Part shown: positions 34,348 through 45,630 of the stretch, one piece after another
How positions within the stretch are numbered: position 1 is the first letter of the stretch
Layout: the number at the start of each line of letters is the position of its first letter
From: Sclerotiophoma versabilis
Lineage: Eukaryota; Ascomycota; Dothideomycetes; Pleosporales; Didymellaceae
Reading direction: 5' to 3'
DNA length: 64,000 nucleotides
Assembly (NCBI GenBank): GCA_012274445.1
Contig: JAAROD010000029.1
Location: 1,054,001-1,118,000, forward strand
Translations under genes and position numbers: made by a program
Notes under the pieces: generated by a model
What the model was told of the DNA's origin: nothing
What the model saw: only the letters and a program-made list of their open reading frames with translations
The model's database searches: none

Positions 34348-35068
34348 TCAATACTCATGTGTAGCACACTGCAGACAATGTCTCATATCCCCCACCACAG
34401 CACATGTTCCACAGACATTCCTCCCGCATCCCCGACACGCGAACGAACTTGTGTCTCCCGCGCCATCTATGTCCATGTGCACATCCATACCACCTTCCTC
34501 AACCTCCAGGCGTGAGTCGCAGTCTTCGCACCACGGCCCTTGTGCGTTGTGCTGGGTGTGTATTGTTTGGTACGAGAAGATCGGTGCTTGCACTGGGGGA
34601 GCAGAGATGTTCCAGAACGAATGCAGCGTAGATTTCTGGGGTTTAGATACTACAATAGCGGGCTGTGCAGATGCAGGGTCGGAGGGGACGGGCGCGGCGT
34701 GTGGATGTTGTCGTTGCGCAAGGAAGAGTTTGTGGACTGTATTCTCTGGCCGGTTGTCAGTTTGTTGTACGAGAGGCTTTGCTGGGGGAGGTGAGCGTAC
34801 CGTGGATTGCGCGCTCGTCAGGACGGTTGTCACGCACACGTTTGCGCGTACGGTTTCCCCAATCGCTTGACTTTACCCGGTGCGCGCGCGTGAAGTCCCA
34901 GCCGTTGCGACTGGGCGCGGTTTCTTCTGTGTCCATTTCCAGTTCCATTGCACCGTCCATGCCTTGTGGGAATCGTAAGGGTGATTGCGCGTCCGGTGTT
35001 GATACAGCGCCGAAGCTGGAGATGGATGTTGGCGATGCATCGTCGAAGTGTTTCCGTTTGATGCCCAT
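34348..35068 (-). CDS. uncharacterised protein with a C-terminal Cys-rich zinc-binding module
   Basis: Two exons (35068-34801 and 34745-34348) with a 55-bp intron encode 221 residues. The start is the ATG of MGIKRKHFDD; upstream in-frame codons include only TTG. The N-terminal half is basic and acidic by turns (KRKH, then MELEMDTEE) and contains RTRKRVRD, a plausible nuclear signal. The last 55 residues carry four paired cysteines: CEDC, CRGC, CGTC and CLQC, the mark of a two-zinc treble-clef or ribbon fold. I do not recognise a named family. The gene is head-to-head with the MEMO gene (637 bp between start codons). Confidence 0.8.
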
Positions 35069-35705
35069 TGTTTCGATTTTTGTGCCAGAAGTTGTGTTTG
35101 CCGATTGTGTAATGTGCTCTATGGCGGCGGCTGACAATTAAGAGAGGAGGCTGTATTGTCGTGAGTTCAGATGAATGACGCTGGTAGCTGAGCGAAGGCT
35201 GGCCAGACACGCGACAAACTGCCGCGGAGCGACGCGCTCGCGTTGTGGGGTAAATGGGCACACCCAGATGGTTAGCGACCATCACTTCGACATCGAACTT
35301 CCCAAATCCTTGTCGAGCTGTTTCTTTGAAACATCTTTAGGGATGCTTCTTCTAGGTGTCTACGTTCAGTCTTGCTCTGTTCGTAGCTGAAGCCCTTAGG
35401 AATCCCTTCTCGTATTATGAGTTCAAGCCGTCGGGCACCCAGCATCCTGGAAAAGACACATCTTGATACCTTGATACCAGGTCTTGCAACAGAGCACTGA
35501 CGATGACCGAGTCACCCTTCAGGTGGTGTTCATTGACGCTGTAGATAGACCTACCGTGCGATGACGAATGCACGACTTACACAAGCTCTTGCCCCACAGA
35601 AGCTCCCTTACCCCACCCCATACAACACCGAGCTTCTGACCTTCACCAACTTACCTCAGACTAGTCCAGTTCTTCAAGCTGTTTCCACGCTCAATATTCG
35701 CCAAC
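35069..35705. promoter_or_regulatory. divergent promoter region of the Cys-rich orphan and the MEMO gene
   Basis: Both neighbouring genes start away from this 637-bp interval, so it must hold both promoters. Frames within it lack motifs. Confidence 0.5.
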
Positions 35706-36854
35706 ATGGTTACTCGCAGGGCTACTCACGCCGGTTCATGGTACACAGACAAAGGACCAGTCCTTTCACAGCAGCTCGACGACTGGCTAGCAGACGTACC
35801 GAGCTCCATAACACCTGTAGGCACTGTCTCCTCGAAGGGAGGCGACGTCTCTGTACCGACCCCGAATGCTCGAGCCATTATCGGACCGTAGGATTACCCA
35901 TAAATCTGTAGGGATCACGAGGCTCATGGATTCGCAGGCATGCTGGATACTCTTACTCCGGGCCTGCCGCTGCATGGGCCTACAAAACAGCCGACTGGGC
36001 AAATGCGTAAGTGAACTTGAAACAAGCTGCGACAAGACACTCATCTCGCCAGCAAGCGCGTATTCCTCCTTTTCCCTTCCCACCACTACTATCTCTCCGG
36101 TGCTGCGACGACAGGATGCAGCAAGTACGCCACGCCAATCGGAGACCTCACCATAGACACTGCGCTGGTCAAGCAGATACAGAAAGAATGGGATGTTGAG
36201 GTCATGGAAAGAGGTGTGGATGAGGACGAGCACAGTTCGGAGATGCATCTCCCATACATTTACAAGATGTTGTTACTGTAGGTTACTTCCTAGCATCCGA
36301 CATATTTTGGTACTGACGTTGTTCGCAGAAAAAACACCAACTTCCAAACAGACCCAACTTCCGTACCTCTGGTCCCGATTATGGTCGGCAACACAGATGC
36401 CCGCGCCGAAGCACATTACGGCTCTCTCCTCGCCCCCTACCTCTCCGATCCAAGTAACATCTTCGTCATATCGTCCGACTTCTGCCACTGGGGCTCTCGC
36501 TTTCGATACACATACTATCAGCCACCCGACAGCTCGTCTGGATCCAATTTGAAATCGAACTCGAAGGTTGCGAGCAACTATCCGATTCACAAGAGCATTG
36601 CCGCAGTGGACAAGGAGAGCATGGATGCGGTGGAGAGTGGCTCACACAAGGGGTTCCTCCAGCAGTTGAGGGACACTGGTAATACAGTATGTGGCAGACA
36701 TCCCATCGGCGTGTTTTTGGCTGCTGTTGAGAATGCCGAGGGACTAGGGGAGGGCAAGGGAAGGTTCAAGTTCGTGAGGTACGAGAGGAGCAGTCTGGTA
36801 GAGGACATCAGTGACAGCAGTGTCTCGTATGCAAGCGCATTCGCAGTCCTGTGA
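35706..36854 (+). CDS. MEMO-family protein (Mho1-like)
   Basis: Four exons (35706-35887, 35938-36006, 36053-36277, 36329-36854), introns of 46-51 bp, 333 residues. It starts MVTRRATHAGSWYT, the usual MEMO opening. The conserved pocket is complete: PHAGYSYSG (formed across the first intron), FPSHHYYLSG, EHSSEMHLPY and SSDFCHWGSRF with the final Cys-His pair, plus IHKSIAAVD near the end. MEMO proteins share the fold of class III extradiol dioxygenases (LigB) and are conserved from archaea to humans; the human protein acts in receptor signalling and redox or copper balance, while yeast Mho1 affects filamentous growth. The exact reaction is not settled. Cytosolic; no signal peptide. Confidence 0.95.
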
Positions 36855-37294
36855 GGCGGTGTATGTGTAAGATTGATGAACAAGACGCGTCATGAGCGAT
36901 ACAGCATGGGCATGAGACGCTCATCTCAACAAGATTCTCACGTAGATGATTCGCAGAGATGAACTTGATGGCTTGGTATTTGCATTCGACAGGGCCTGTG
37001 TTGAGAGGTGCGGGTGTCGTGATAATGATGGAGACGCACTGTATAAGCCAGAAGAGAATTGAAGATCGTGTGACGAGGATTGGCATAAAGATTTCACACT
37101 CTTATGCTTACAGATAGATGCCAGTCATAGCTCTTACAAACACAGATGCCGTGGCGGCGCTGATAATGATCATGAGGCAGTGTACCGTTGATGTGGAAAC
37201 TTGAAACTTGGATTGTGACCCAAAAAAAAGGTAAAGAGAAAAGTAGTCTCGACTATTTGTCAAGCATTGTGTTCTACGACGACGATAAAGATGC
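36855..37294. other. intergenic interval
   Basis: 3' flank of the MEMO gene. No gene recognised; a minus-strand frame at 36808-37086 has no motif. Confidence 0.5.
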
Positions 37295-37299
37295 AAAAA
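37295..37299 (-). terminator. RNA polymerase III terminator of the tRNA-Gln gene
   Basis: A run of five T on the minus strand, seven bases beyond the tRNA end, is the usual pol III stop signal. Confidence 0.7.
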
Positions 37300-37305
37300 G
37301 AAAGA

Positions 37306-37390
37306 AGGTCGTACCCGGACTCGAACCGGGGTTTCCAGAAGTTTTGATGCAAGTCAAAATCTGAAGTGATAACCTCTACACCATACAACC
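37306..37390 (-). tRNA. tRNA-Gln (anticodon TTG) with a 13-nt intron
   Basis: The acceptor arms GGTTGTA and TACGACC pair (one G-T). The T arm CCCGG-TTCGAGT-CCGGG is perfect. The anticodon stem TCAGA pairs with TCTGG (one G-T), and the loop reads TT-TTG-A, anticodon TTG. A 13-nt intron (CTTGCATCAAAAC) sits after the base next to the anticodon, and its TCAAAA pairs with TTTTGA of the loop, the anticodon-intron pairing expected for splicing by the tRNA endonuclease. The mature length is 72 nt with the discriminator base. Confidence 0.93.
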
Positions 37391-38255
37391 GTGGTGTTTC
37401 GCTGCGCATAATAATATATATACTTATTGTATCTACCTCAACTCGGTCTTCGGAGATGGTGCAGGGTCTTTGACGTTGGCACCGTGATATGTCTTGCAAT
37501 GTTGGCCGACCACAAGTAGTAATCACGAAAGCGGGGTACGAGTGGAGACGCAATCGCTCAATGGTTGATATTGACATTGATTGCTGTCCACTCCTACTCA
37601 ACATCCGGATAGCGACAAGAGCTGGAAGTATGACGAGGTAGAGGTGTCGATGCGTCGTAGAACTTTGCATGAACATGTGCACATGGCGATATAAACACCT
37701 GGTTGTATGTGATATCCTCTCGTGTTGCAAGAGAAGCCAGCAATAGCCCAGTACGGAGATCTCAGACTTCTACCACGGGTTTCTATTTACTACCGATCAA
37801 AGAACTCCAAGAGCCTCGCTTAGTGTGTTGGACACAGACATTTGCGCGCTTAATTATTACCTTATGGGCTGTCTGACCCCAAGCCATCAGCATTCAGACG
37901 CGCGCCTCCGGTCTTCGATTGCTAGAACTCTAGAAGAAGTGGACAAATGATGCGTGCTCTGATCTGGAAACCGTAACGCTGATAGTTTCTGCTCGAATCA
38001 ACCGCGTTGTGAGAAATGTCAGAACACACTTTAAGCACAATAGTGGCGGCTCCTGTGGCTGCTGATCGTTGCAAGAAAGTATCTCCATGCACTTTGTCAT
38101 TACTCCATTTTCAACCAATCAAAAACACACACATTTGAACAAACGCAGTCTGCCGTGCGTGGCGATGCAGTTCAAAGGTGTGTGGGTGGCCAAAAACGTG
38201 GGCGAGCTTCCAGCCTCGGCTGAGGTTTGCAGGGATCCACTACCAACAGATCCGC
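37391..38255. other. interval between the two tRNA genes
   Basis: No gene recognised. The frame at 37260-37730 (minus) runs through the tRNA and is a chance frame. Confidence 0.5.
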
Positions 38256-38261
38256 AAAAAA
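38256..38261 (-). terminator. RNA polymerase III terminator of the tRNA-Val gene
   Basis: Six T in a row on the minus strand, five bases past the tRNA end. Confidence 0.72.
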
Positions 38262-38266
38262 GATGC

Positions 38267-38353
38267 TACGGGCTGGGAGGATCGAACTCCCGACCTTCTG
38301 CGCTTTCAGTTGATACTGTAAAGCAGACATCATGACCACTAGACTAAGCCCGC
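38267..38353 (-). tRNA. tRNA-Val (anticodon TAC) with a 14-nt intron
   Basis: The acceptor arms GCGGGCT and AGCCCGT pair (a G-T at the first position), with discriminator A. The T arm has the standard GTTCGATC loop between GGGA and TCCC. The anticodon stem TCTGC pairs with GCAGA, and the loop reads TT-TAC-A, anticodon TAC (reads GUA, valine). A 14-nt intron (GTATCAACTGAAAG) follows the base next to the anticodon; its ACTGAAAG can pair with CTTTACAGT around the anticodon with one bulge. The mature length is 73 nt. Confidence 0.92.
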
Positions 38354-39755
38354 GAATTACTGTTGTAATTGCTAGTTTGATGACAAAGACAGAAATTTTA
38401 TAATATATATTCTGGGACCAAAACATAATCTGTCGACTGCTCTTGGATTGTAGACCCAGTCAAGTCTCGAAGATAATCCAGAATTCAAAAGTCTCATATT
38501 CTGTTGCTCTGTAAGGCTCATCTCTGGACATCGTTCAACTTCTCGTAGTGAAGAAAATGATCGGGGCAGCGCATGCCGATCTCGGTGGATGCATTGTAAT
38601 TTTGAAAACAAAAGAAACACCGTGCTCATTATGAGATGATCGACCAATCCGGACTGTCGAACCTGTACATTCGGAGGTTCGTGATGAGGGTTTGGGAATG
38701 TTGGTCGGTTTTTGATTGGGGGCAAAGCAGCGATCGCTGTCAATATCACGGTCGAACACCACTGCAACAATGCTCAAGCAAAGGCGACGAACCTCACGGT
38801 CTTGACGAAATGGTATATAGATCGTGCCTCAAAGGTGGCTTTGGGTACGATCCAGTTTTCTTAGCTGCCGTGATTGACTTTGGCGATGTCTCGCAACTCT
38901 TGTGAATATATCGGTGGGTTTAAGTTCAAAGCAAAGCAGCGATAGTGGCAAGCTCTTGAGAAAGAACAAAGAAAGCATCTCGTGCACGGGTGGTAAGCTT
39001 TGTATTGGCATTCAGCTTCTTGAACATCGGGCTTCATTGAGTACGGTATTTCTGGCCGTTACATGAAGAGGGAAATCTTGTGCATAGCATCAGTCGCCTG
39101 CGTATAACTCGGATTTGCAATCATCTTTCGCTTAAGCTGTAACCAAAAGACGATATCCTGATCAGACCAGGTGCAGAACTCCCACAACAATTTTAAATAT
39201 GCTTGAGAATCATATTCGTACAAAAGGTCTGACAGATACAGAATACATCAGTCAAGCGTTTGCGAACGGATTCGATTCAAGTCTATGGTTGCTAGATCAA
39301 AACGTGCGTTCACAAAGTGTGCATGCAGGCTCCTCCAGGTATTTCAGGCAAATGACTTAATCTCATCTAAAGGCTCAATTGACTCGCAGGGTGTTGTGAC
39401 CCTCCTGACGGTGCAGTAAGTAAACGCTTTGCTCTGATCATGTTGCGTAGGCAGATGTCAGCAACAACTCGCATCAACGCATCAGCGCTGAAGCCCCCGA
39501 TAATTCTTGAAGAACTCAAGCTTAGACGAATCTTGAGCAGGTCTTTTTCTGAATGCAGGATATGACCTCCTGATCAGTACACGTACAGTCAATTTCCTGA
39601 AGATACCAACTGGGTTGTAAGAAAGGTCTTCCCGCTTTAAGGTTATATCGGTACCCGGCCATAGCTTCCCGCGCAGCACCGCCCCATGACATCTTACACC
39701 AGACAAACCTCAGGCATCTTACTCCGCCCACCTCACCTCCACCACCACTTTCATC
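38354..39755. other. intergenic interval of about 1.4 kb
   Basis: No gene, RNA or repeat could be supported. The right end is the promoter of the 39.8-kb gene, with T/C-rich and A/C-rich stretches just before its ATG. Confidence 0.5.
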
Positions 39756-40442
39756 ATGTTCGCACACACGCCCTTAAGAGTCCGTGCGGCGGCCAGGACT
39801 GTCGCGGCGCAAACCACACGCACCTACACCTCTCGCGCCGCCGAGATGCCTGCCCGAACCGCACCCATCCGCACACTTCTGCGCACCTCAATTCCACGCG
39901 CATCTACAACAGCCGCTCAGCGCACTTCGCCCTACCTCACATCACATATCCACACACAACCCCAATCGCAACTGCGCTCGCGCTCGTCCTCCCCAGCACC
40001 GCGCTACGAAGTCAGGAACCACTCCATCCTCGCAGCACCCAACCAATGGACACGCTTCAGCACAACGACGTCCCTCTCCTCAGTACGCACATTTACATCC
40101 TCGCCCAAAATTGCCTGGCCTGCTGAGCCCTCCGCCGATGTCTCGCCCGAGCACCAGAAGATAATCGAAGACCACATTGAAACAATAACCGACATGTTCG
40201 GCACCGCGAAAGACGAGTTTGAAATTGCGTCCGAGGAGACGGACAAGAACACGACGTACGCGCAGGACGACCGTGATGCGGCGCGCGAGGAGCTAGACAA
40301 GCTGCTGGAATACTATGGGCGGGTCGTGAGCGAGGCGGAGGAAGTGGTCGGGCAGGAGGTGAAGAGGAGGGTCGGGCACCGGATCAGGGAGTTGCAGGCA
40401 GGCGTGGAGGCGCTGGAGGAGAGAGCGATGGAGCATGACTAG
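39756..40442 (+). CDS. uncharacterised protein with a mitochondrial-type leader and a coiled-coil C-terminus
   Basis: An intronless frame of 228 residues. The first 120 residues are rich in Arg, Ser, Thr and Ala and almost free of acidic residues, as in mitochondrial presequences. Residues from about 125 are strongly acidic and helical (SPEHQKIIEDHIETITDMF, REELDKLLEYYGRVVSEAEEVV) and probably form a coiled coil. No enzyme motif or membrane segment is visible. A small mitochondrial matrix or membrane-associated structural protein is a guess; the family was not recognised. Confidence 0.75.
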   Translation: MFAHTPLRVRAAARTVAAQTTRTYTSRAAEMPARTAPIRTLLRTSIPRASTTAAQRTSPYLTSHIHTQPQSQLRSRSSSPAPRYEVRNHSILAAPNQWTRFSTTTSLSSVRTFTSSPKIAWPAEPSADVSPEHQKIIEDHIETITDMFGTAKDEFEIASEETDKNTTYAQDDRDAAREELDKLLEYYGRVVSEAEEVVGQEVKRRVGHRIRELQAGVEALEERAMEHD

Positions 40443-40907
40443 GTGTTGACATTCACATCGTTTGGGTGCATAGCTCTTGGATCCTAAGGTGCCGTGACTA
40501 ATTCAGGGCTTAGCAGGCGTTGCGGGTTGCTTTGCGGGACCTATGGATACACTGATATGGGTTTTCTGGGCTAGATGCCTGCATGCGTCAGTACTACAGC
40601 TATACAAAACTCTCCTATGTTCATATGAGGATGCTCCTGTCTTGATGTTTCTGGGTTGAGTTCAAGACATTGACCGTGCCTCGTAGAATATAGGATGCTC
40701 GTAGTAGGGCAACACGGAATGCTAGAAAGAGAAGTTGACATGGTACAGGTGGCGGGTGACAGTGTAATAGAAGGCCGTGCGATCAGGAGTGCCGTATTAG
40801 TACTCAATTAGTGAGAGGCCACGTCAAGAAGGGCAATGATGATAACAATCTATTGAACACGGGTATACACGAACTGAAAACATAGGCTCAGCCGACTCCA
40901 AACCATC
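40443..40907. other. intergenic interval between convergent genes
   Basis: 3' flanks of the neighbouring genes. Nothing else recognised. Confidence 0.5.
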
Positions 40908-41438
40908 CTAATAGTACATATCCTTCTTCAACCCAATCAGCCCCTCGCTAAACCCGTCCTTCTCCATGGCCTGGAGTTCCTTCAAATGCGCCTTCCTCTC
41001 CAGACTCCCCATACCACCCGCAAGTCGATCCGCCGGCACTGATTTCATGCTCAGATCTGCATTCGCATTTGCCTGCGGCGCAACGGTTCCCGAAATACCC
41101 ACGCCCACGCCGCACTTGAAGGCCATGTACTCTGGGAGTCCACTCGAGACGCCAGGAAATCGTAAGGTGCGGACAGAGTCAGTGCAGTCGAATTTCTTGT
41201 ACAGCGTGCAGTAACCGCCGGGGTCAGGGCCTATTGATTTTGCTGTCGCTATGCGGCAGTTCGTTGTTGGTAATGACCAGCCGCAGGCTCCTGAGAAGTT
41301 CTCGCCGGTGCAGGTGTAGACGGCTCCAGGAAGGCCGCGTCGCTGGAGACTTGGAAGAGCGTGACTGGGTGCGATGACAAGATGAAAAAAGATGAAGAGG
41401 GAGAGCGCGGTTGCGTTGGTGATTGTGAGGCCGAACAT
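40908..41438 (-). CDS. small secreted cysteine-rich protein
   Basis: An intronless frame of 176 residues with ATG at 41438. A hydrophobic signal peptide covers about residues 1-27 (cleavage after SHA), and a Leu-Gln-Arg-Arg site at 31-34 could be cut by a Kex2-type protease. The mature region has six Cys (43, 52, 61, 77, 85, 109), enough for three disulfides, with GENFSGACGW and GGYCTLYKKFDC around them. The last 50 residues are charged, without Cys. There are no transmembrane segments after the signal. Size and layout fit candidate effectors or other extracellular proteins of plant-associated ascomycetes, but no function can be read and no toxin family is recognised. Confidence 0.8.
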   Translation of the reverse strand: MFGLTITNATALSLFIFFHLVIAPSHALPSLQRRGLPGAVYTCTGENFSGACGWSLPTTNCRIATAKSIGPDPGGYCTLYKKFDCTDSVRTLRFPGVSSGLPEYMAFKCGVGVGISGTVAPQANANADLSMKSVPADRLAGGMGSLERKAHLKELQAMEKDGFSEGLIGLKKDMYY

Positions 41439-43260
41439 TGTGGTCTCGATACGCGATTAGATATTATTATGTGTATGTGTATGTCGTGAAGTCGCTTCTC
41501 CAAGGAAGTTTCCGATAGCTTTTGTAGAGTATATGTTTGACCCTTTACAGGTGCCAGGAGCTTTGGCTGTGGAGCCGTCGATGGTTCCTTTGTGCAAAAT
41601 GAGCGCTATCTTGGGAGTGATAAAGGGAACCCTAGGTAACAATTGTATATTTAGAGTCAAGAGCATATCGCACGCACCTCTTGAGTGACTGTGTCTTTCG
41701 AGGACAAAGATGTACGTTACTGTCTTCGTCTCGCCGTGCTAGCATCTGTGGAAGATGTGTATGGCTGGCGACCAGCTCCATTGTGAAGACAGCGCCGCAG
41801 ACGCTCACTGACGGCGCGGCATGAGAAATGAGAAGTGATGAAATTGGGACCGGGATGGGGGCGCAAAAAGTGGCAGAAGATTAGGATACGAAGGGAATCA
41901 TATGAGTGATGCCGTTGCGGGGTGTTACAAGGATATGGTGATGTATGAAACATGGGTCATGAAATGATGCGACCGATAGAGTCGCAGTCACCAATCCAAT
42001 CCTGCGACACCCCAAACGACTTTGATTGCTGGGCTGGCACAAGACTGCGATTGCCCAGCTGCCGCCATATAGTCGACGCCGCCAAGCTGTCGTCGTGGCT
42101 AAGTTTGCCCGCCCAAGCCTGACAGGTATGACAGGGAAGCATCGATTATGATCGTCAGGTACACGACGAAGAGATCAGCCAAATATCAGTATTATAAATG
42201 CAGGCCGTCATAGATCGCGGCGATTCATCGCCATTAGCCATTGCGCTTATAAGGTAGAAGTGCACAATCGTTCCGCCAGGGCCTGATCGACTGCCTCCTT
42301 GTGAGCTGAGTACGCAGATGTACAAAAGCGTTCACTGTATGGCTTGCTCAACATGGAGCCGGAGACGAGTAGATCATCGCAGACTCCGATGCTGCCATTG
42401 ATGCATGCAAAATGCTAGCTGATGTAGTGTTGAGCTTCCAAAGCGTATCAGTCTGTGTTGTTTTGCTCCATGGCATTGCTAGTGGATAAAAGCATCAATG
42501 TCAGCCAAGAAGTTGTCAGTCACTTGAACGGCTAGCTGCACACCACCAGCCATCCTTCTAGAACTGTACAAGGTCCGGGGATCCACCTGAATGGTTCTGT
42601 GGAGGCGTTGTGAACCGTGTTGTTGCAGGTTCCGCATCTTCAAACCCCAAATCGTTTTGCGCTAACCTATCCAGGGCGGTGGGGACAGACTTGATACATG
42701 GCAGTCGATAGAACATGTTCATCGTTGCGCAATTGGTGCGCTCAGAACTGGCGGTCGTAAGTGCTGATGCACAGCCATCGTACAACGGTTCAGTTGATGA
42801 GAGCCGTGTCGCAGTGCTGGAACGCGTACGTGTGACCAAGATGTCTGCGCGTAGACTGCAAGTACGCATACCAAGCTACGCAAGTCCCCCTCTTGGGAGA
42901 CCCCAGCTGGTCTCTTGTGAATGATGGCTTGTATCTGGGCTCGTGGCTTGTGAGCTCATGATAAATAGCAAAGGCTTGATAAGAAAAGAAGACCTCATAT
43001 GTGTGAGTTTATAGAAGCAGGAACACAGCATTCGCGGCACATTTGAGTAAGCAGAGAGACATCGAAGGCCTTGTAGCATGGTCTTCGCAGCGTCTAGAGA
43101 AGGACAATAGCTGGTGAATGTCGAGAACGGAAGAACCATCCGTTTGAAGGTAGGAACGGTCTTCAATGGTCCGTGCCACAAACGCGTGTCATGCGCTTAT
43201 CGACGGGAGCTGCGATAAAAAGTACTCCACGGCCCATTCACGCATCAGCAAGATGCCCTC
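41439..43260. other. intergenic interval of about 1.8 kb
   Basis: No gene supported. It holds the promoters of the secreted-protein gene (left) and of folylpolyglutamate synthase (right). Short frames at 42558-42869 and 42876-43181 (minus) have no motif. Confidence 0.5.
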
Positions 43261-44968
43261 ATGCTCGTAGTACGAAGTCGCGTTGCCAGTTGGCGAACTG
43301 CCTTGATCGCTCGGAGATACCATAGCACGTCCAGCATGGAAAAGCGCGACTATGCTGTTGGTGAATCCTAATGGTCGGAGATCATCGCTAACACTTTGCA
43401 GGCTGCAGTCGCAGCATTGAACACGCTGCAGTCCAATTTCGCGATCGTTGATGCCATTCGTAAGTCCGGACGGGGCATGAACAAGGCCGCTATACCAGAA
43501 ATGATCGAGTGGTGTAGCAAGATTGGGTACAAGGTGTGCGGCTCCCAGTGTCTTTCAATCCGAATACCACTAACGTTGACTTAAGCCCTCAGATTTCGAC
43601 AAATTAAAGCCTGTACACATTGCTGGTACTAAGGGCAAAGGTTCCACAAGTGCCTTCATCTCCTCCATCTTGTCGCAGTACACCTCCACAAACGATGCAC
43701 AGTCGCAACCCTCGAAAATCGGCCTCTACACCTCCCCGCATCTACGATTCGTTCGTGAGCGCATACAGATCAATAATGAGCCAATATCCGAGGAGAATTT
43801 TGCAAAATACTTCTTTGAAGTTTGGGACAAATTGGAAGCTGCAGCAAGGGCCGAGAACGCGGCTGCTGATGTGCCAACGAAGCCTGTCTACTTCCGGTAT
43901 CTGACGCTTATGGCACTGCATGCATACCTCCACGAGGGCGTGGATTCTGCGGTTATTGAGTGCGGTATTGGTGGCGAGTACGACAGCACCAACATCTTGA
44001 CGAAGCCAACAGTGACAGCTGTGACCAGCTTGGGTATCGATCATACAGCTATGCTCGGATCTACACTTCCCGAAATAGCATGGCACAAGGCAGGAATCTT
44101 CAAGCCTGGGAGTGTTGCATTCTCAGCACCTCAGAAAGAAGAAGCTATCACTGTCTTGCAACAGAGAGCTGCGGAGAAGGGTACCGATCTTCATATAATT
44201 GACCTACATCCGTCCCTGGCCAATGGCAACATCAAACTTGGTTTGTCAGCAGATTTCCAGAAGATCAATGCTTCTGTAGCAATCGCAGCAGCAGCAGCGC
44301 ATTTACGTGCTTTGGGCCACACCTCAATACCGGATCCTACCCAAACAGCGCATATCGAGCTTCCTCCACAATTCATCAAGGGACTTGAGCAGGTTCGCTG
44401 GTCTGGCCGTTGTGAGGTTCGGCGAGAGAAGAACGTAGCTTGGCACATCGACGGCGCTCACACGCTCGAAAGTATTGAAGTTACGGGACGCTGGTTCGCT
44501 GAGCAAAATGCATCTGCAACTGCTGCTGCAGCATCCCAGTCCAAGGTACCTCGAGTTCTAATCTTCAACCAGCAAACCCGAGATGCAAGTGCTCTTGCTA
44601 AAGCACTCTACACAGCTTTGCAGAGCGGTGTCACATCCGGATCAACATCGCCTTTCACACATGTTATCTTCACCACCAACCAAACCTTCAACGAAGGCTA
44701 TAAGCCTGATCTCGTTTCCATAAATACTGACAAACAGGAAGTAGACGCTCTTGCCGTACAAAAAGCGTTGGCAGATACTTGGTCGAAGATCGACAGCGCC
44801 GCAGAAGTACAGGTATTTAAGACCATTGAGGAAGCTGTGAGCGCTGCGCGGAAGGTAGCACGCGATTGGGCGAATGGTACAGACGCAGAAGTTATGGCTT
44901 TGGTGACGGGCAGCCTCCATTTGGTTGGAGGTGCTCTAGAGGTTTTGGAATCTGGGAAGACGAATTGA
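43261..44968 (+). CDS. folylpolyglutamate synthase, probably dual-targeted
   Basis: Three exons, about 43261-43360, 43409-43533 and 43586-44968, give 535 residues from the first ATG or 510 from the in-frame ATG at 43336. The extra 25 residues (MLVVRSRVASWRTALIARRY...) form a basic amphipathic leader with an RRYHS site like a mitochondrial processing site. The enzyme core has NTLQSNF, the ATP loop GTKGKGSTSAF, the folate loop YTSPHLRFVRERI, ECGIGGEYDSTN, GIDHTAMLG and the HIDGAHTLES motif of the Mur-ligase fold. It adds glutamates to tetrahydrofolate, keeping folate in the cell and mitochondria. The first intron could also be 43358-43401, which changes one or two residues only. Confidence 0.95.
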
Positions 44969-45630
44969 TAGTGATACCCATAGAATACGATCGACGTGCG
45001 CTTCAACACGCACTATGCTTTTATGCAAACCCATCTTACACAACCAACATAATTGCCTGTCCGTTATATTGACCGTATAGCGCCAAGACATGGTGTTGGT
45101 CAATGTGATGTTTGAGGAACAAACTACGAACAACAAAACATCACGTCAGAACACGCGCAAATAAGTCTAGGGAGCTTGCCGGCTTCCCTGTCGATCTCAG
45201 TGGCTTTCGCATCTTAACGTGCTCGATGCAGAAGCTATTTGTCTTGGGTTTCGGGAAAAGCCGGCAGAAGTGAAGGCTGCGTTCGCACACGAGAGGACAG
45301 GAAGGTGCTCACGAGCACAACCAGACACAATGTTGCATGATAACGCAGGCTTGCGCTATCACCGCGGACGGAAGAGGCGCTATGGGGTAAGAGCCACCAT
45401 TCAGAGATCCTCTCTCCCATCTTGAGGTTCTTGCGTGGTCGGGTTCGTCTTGGCAACTCGGCACAGTGTTCTCTTTGGGTAATCGTCACGCATGAGCCAT
45501 AGCCGACCTCACTGCCAGGCCACTCATATGTTCACATATAGCTCCGAGTATCTCTCTTACGCTTTCACGTCGTTGCTTTCCTAATTTACAGCATACACAC
45601 GACTTCAGAGCCTCTTCACACGTTGCCAAC
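44969..45630. other. intergenic interval
   Basis: 3' flank of folylpolyglutamate synthase and promoter of the zinc transporter. The frames present (45219-45489) have no motif. Confidence 0.5.
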
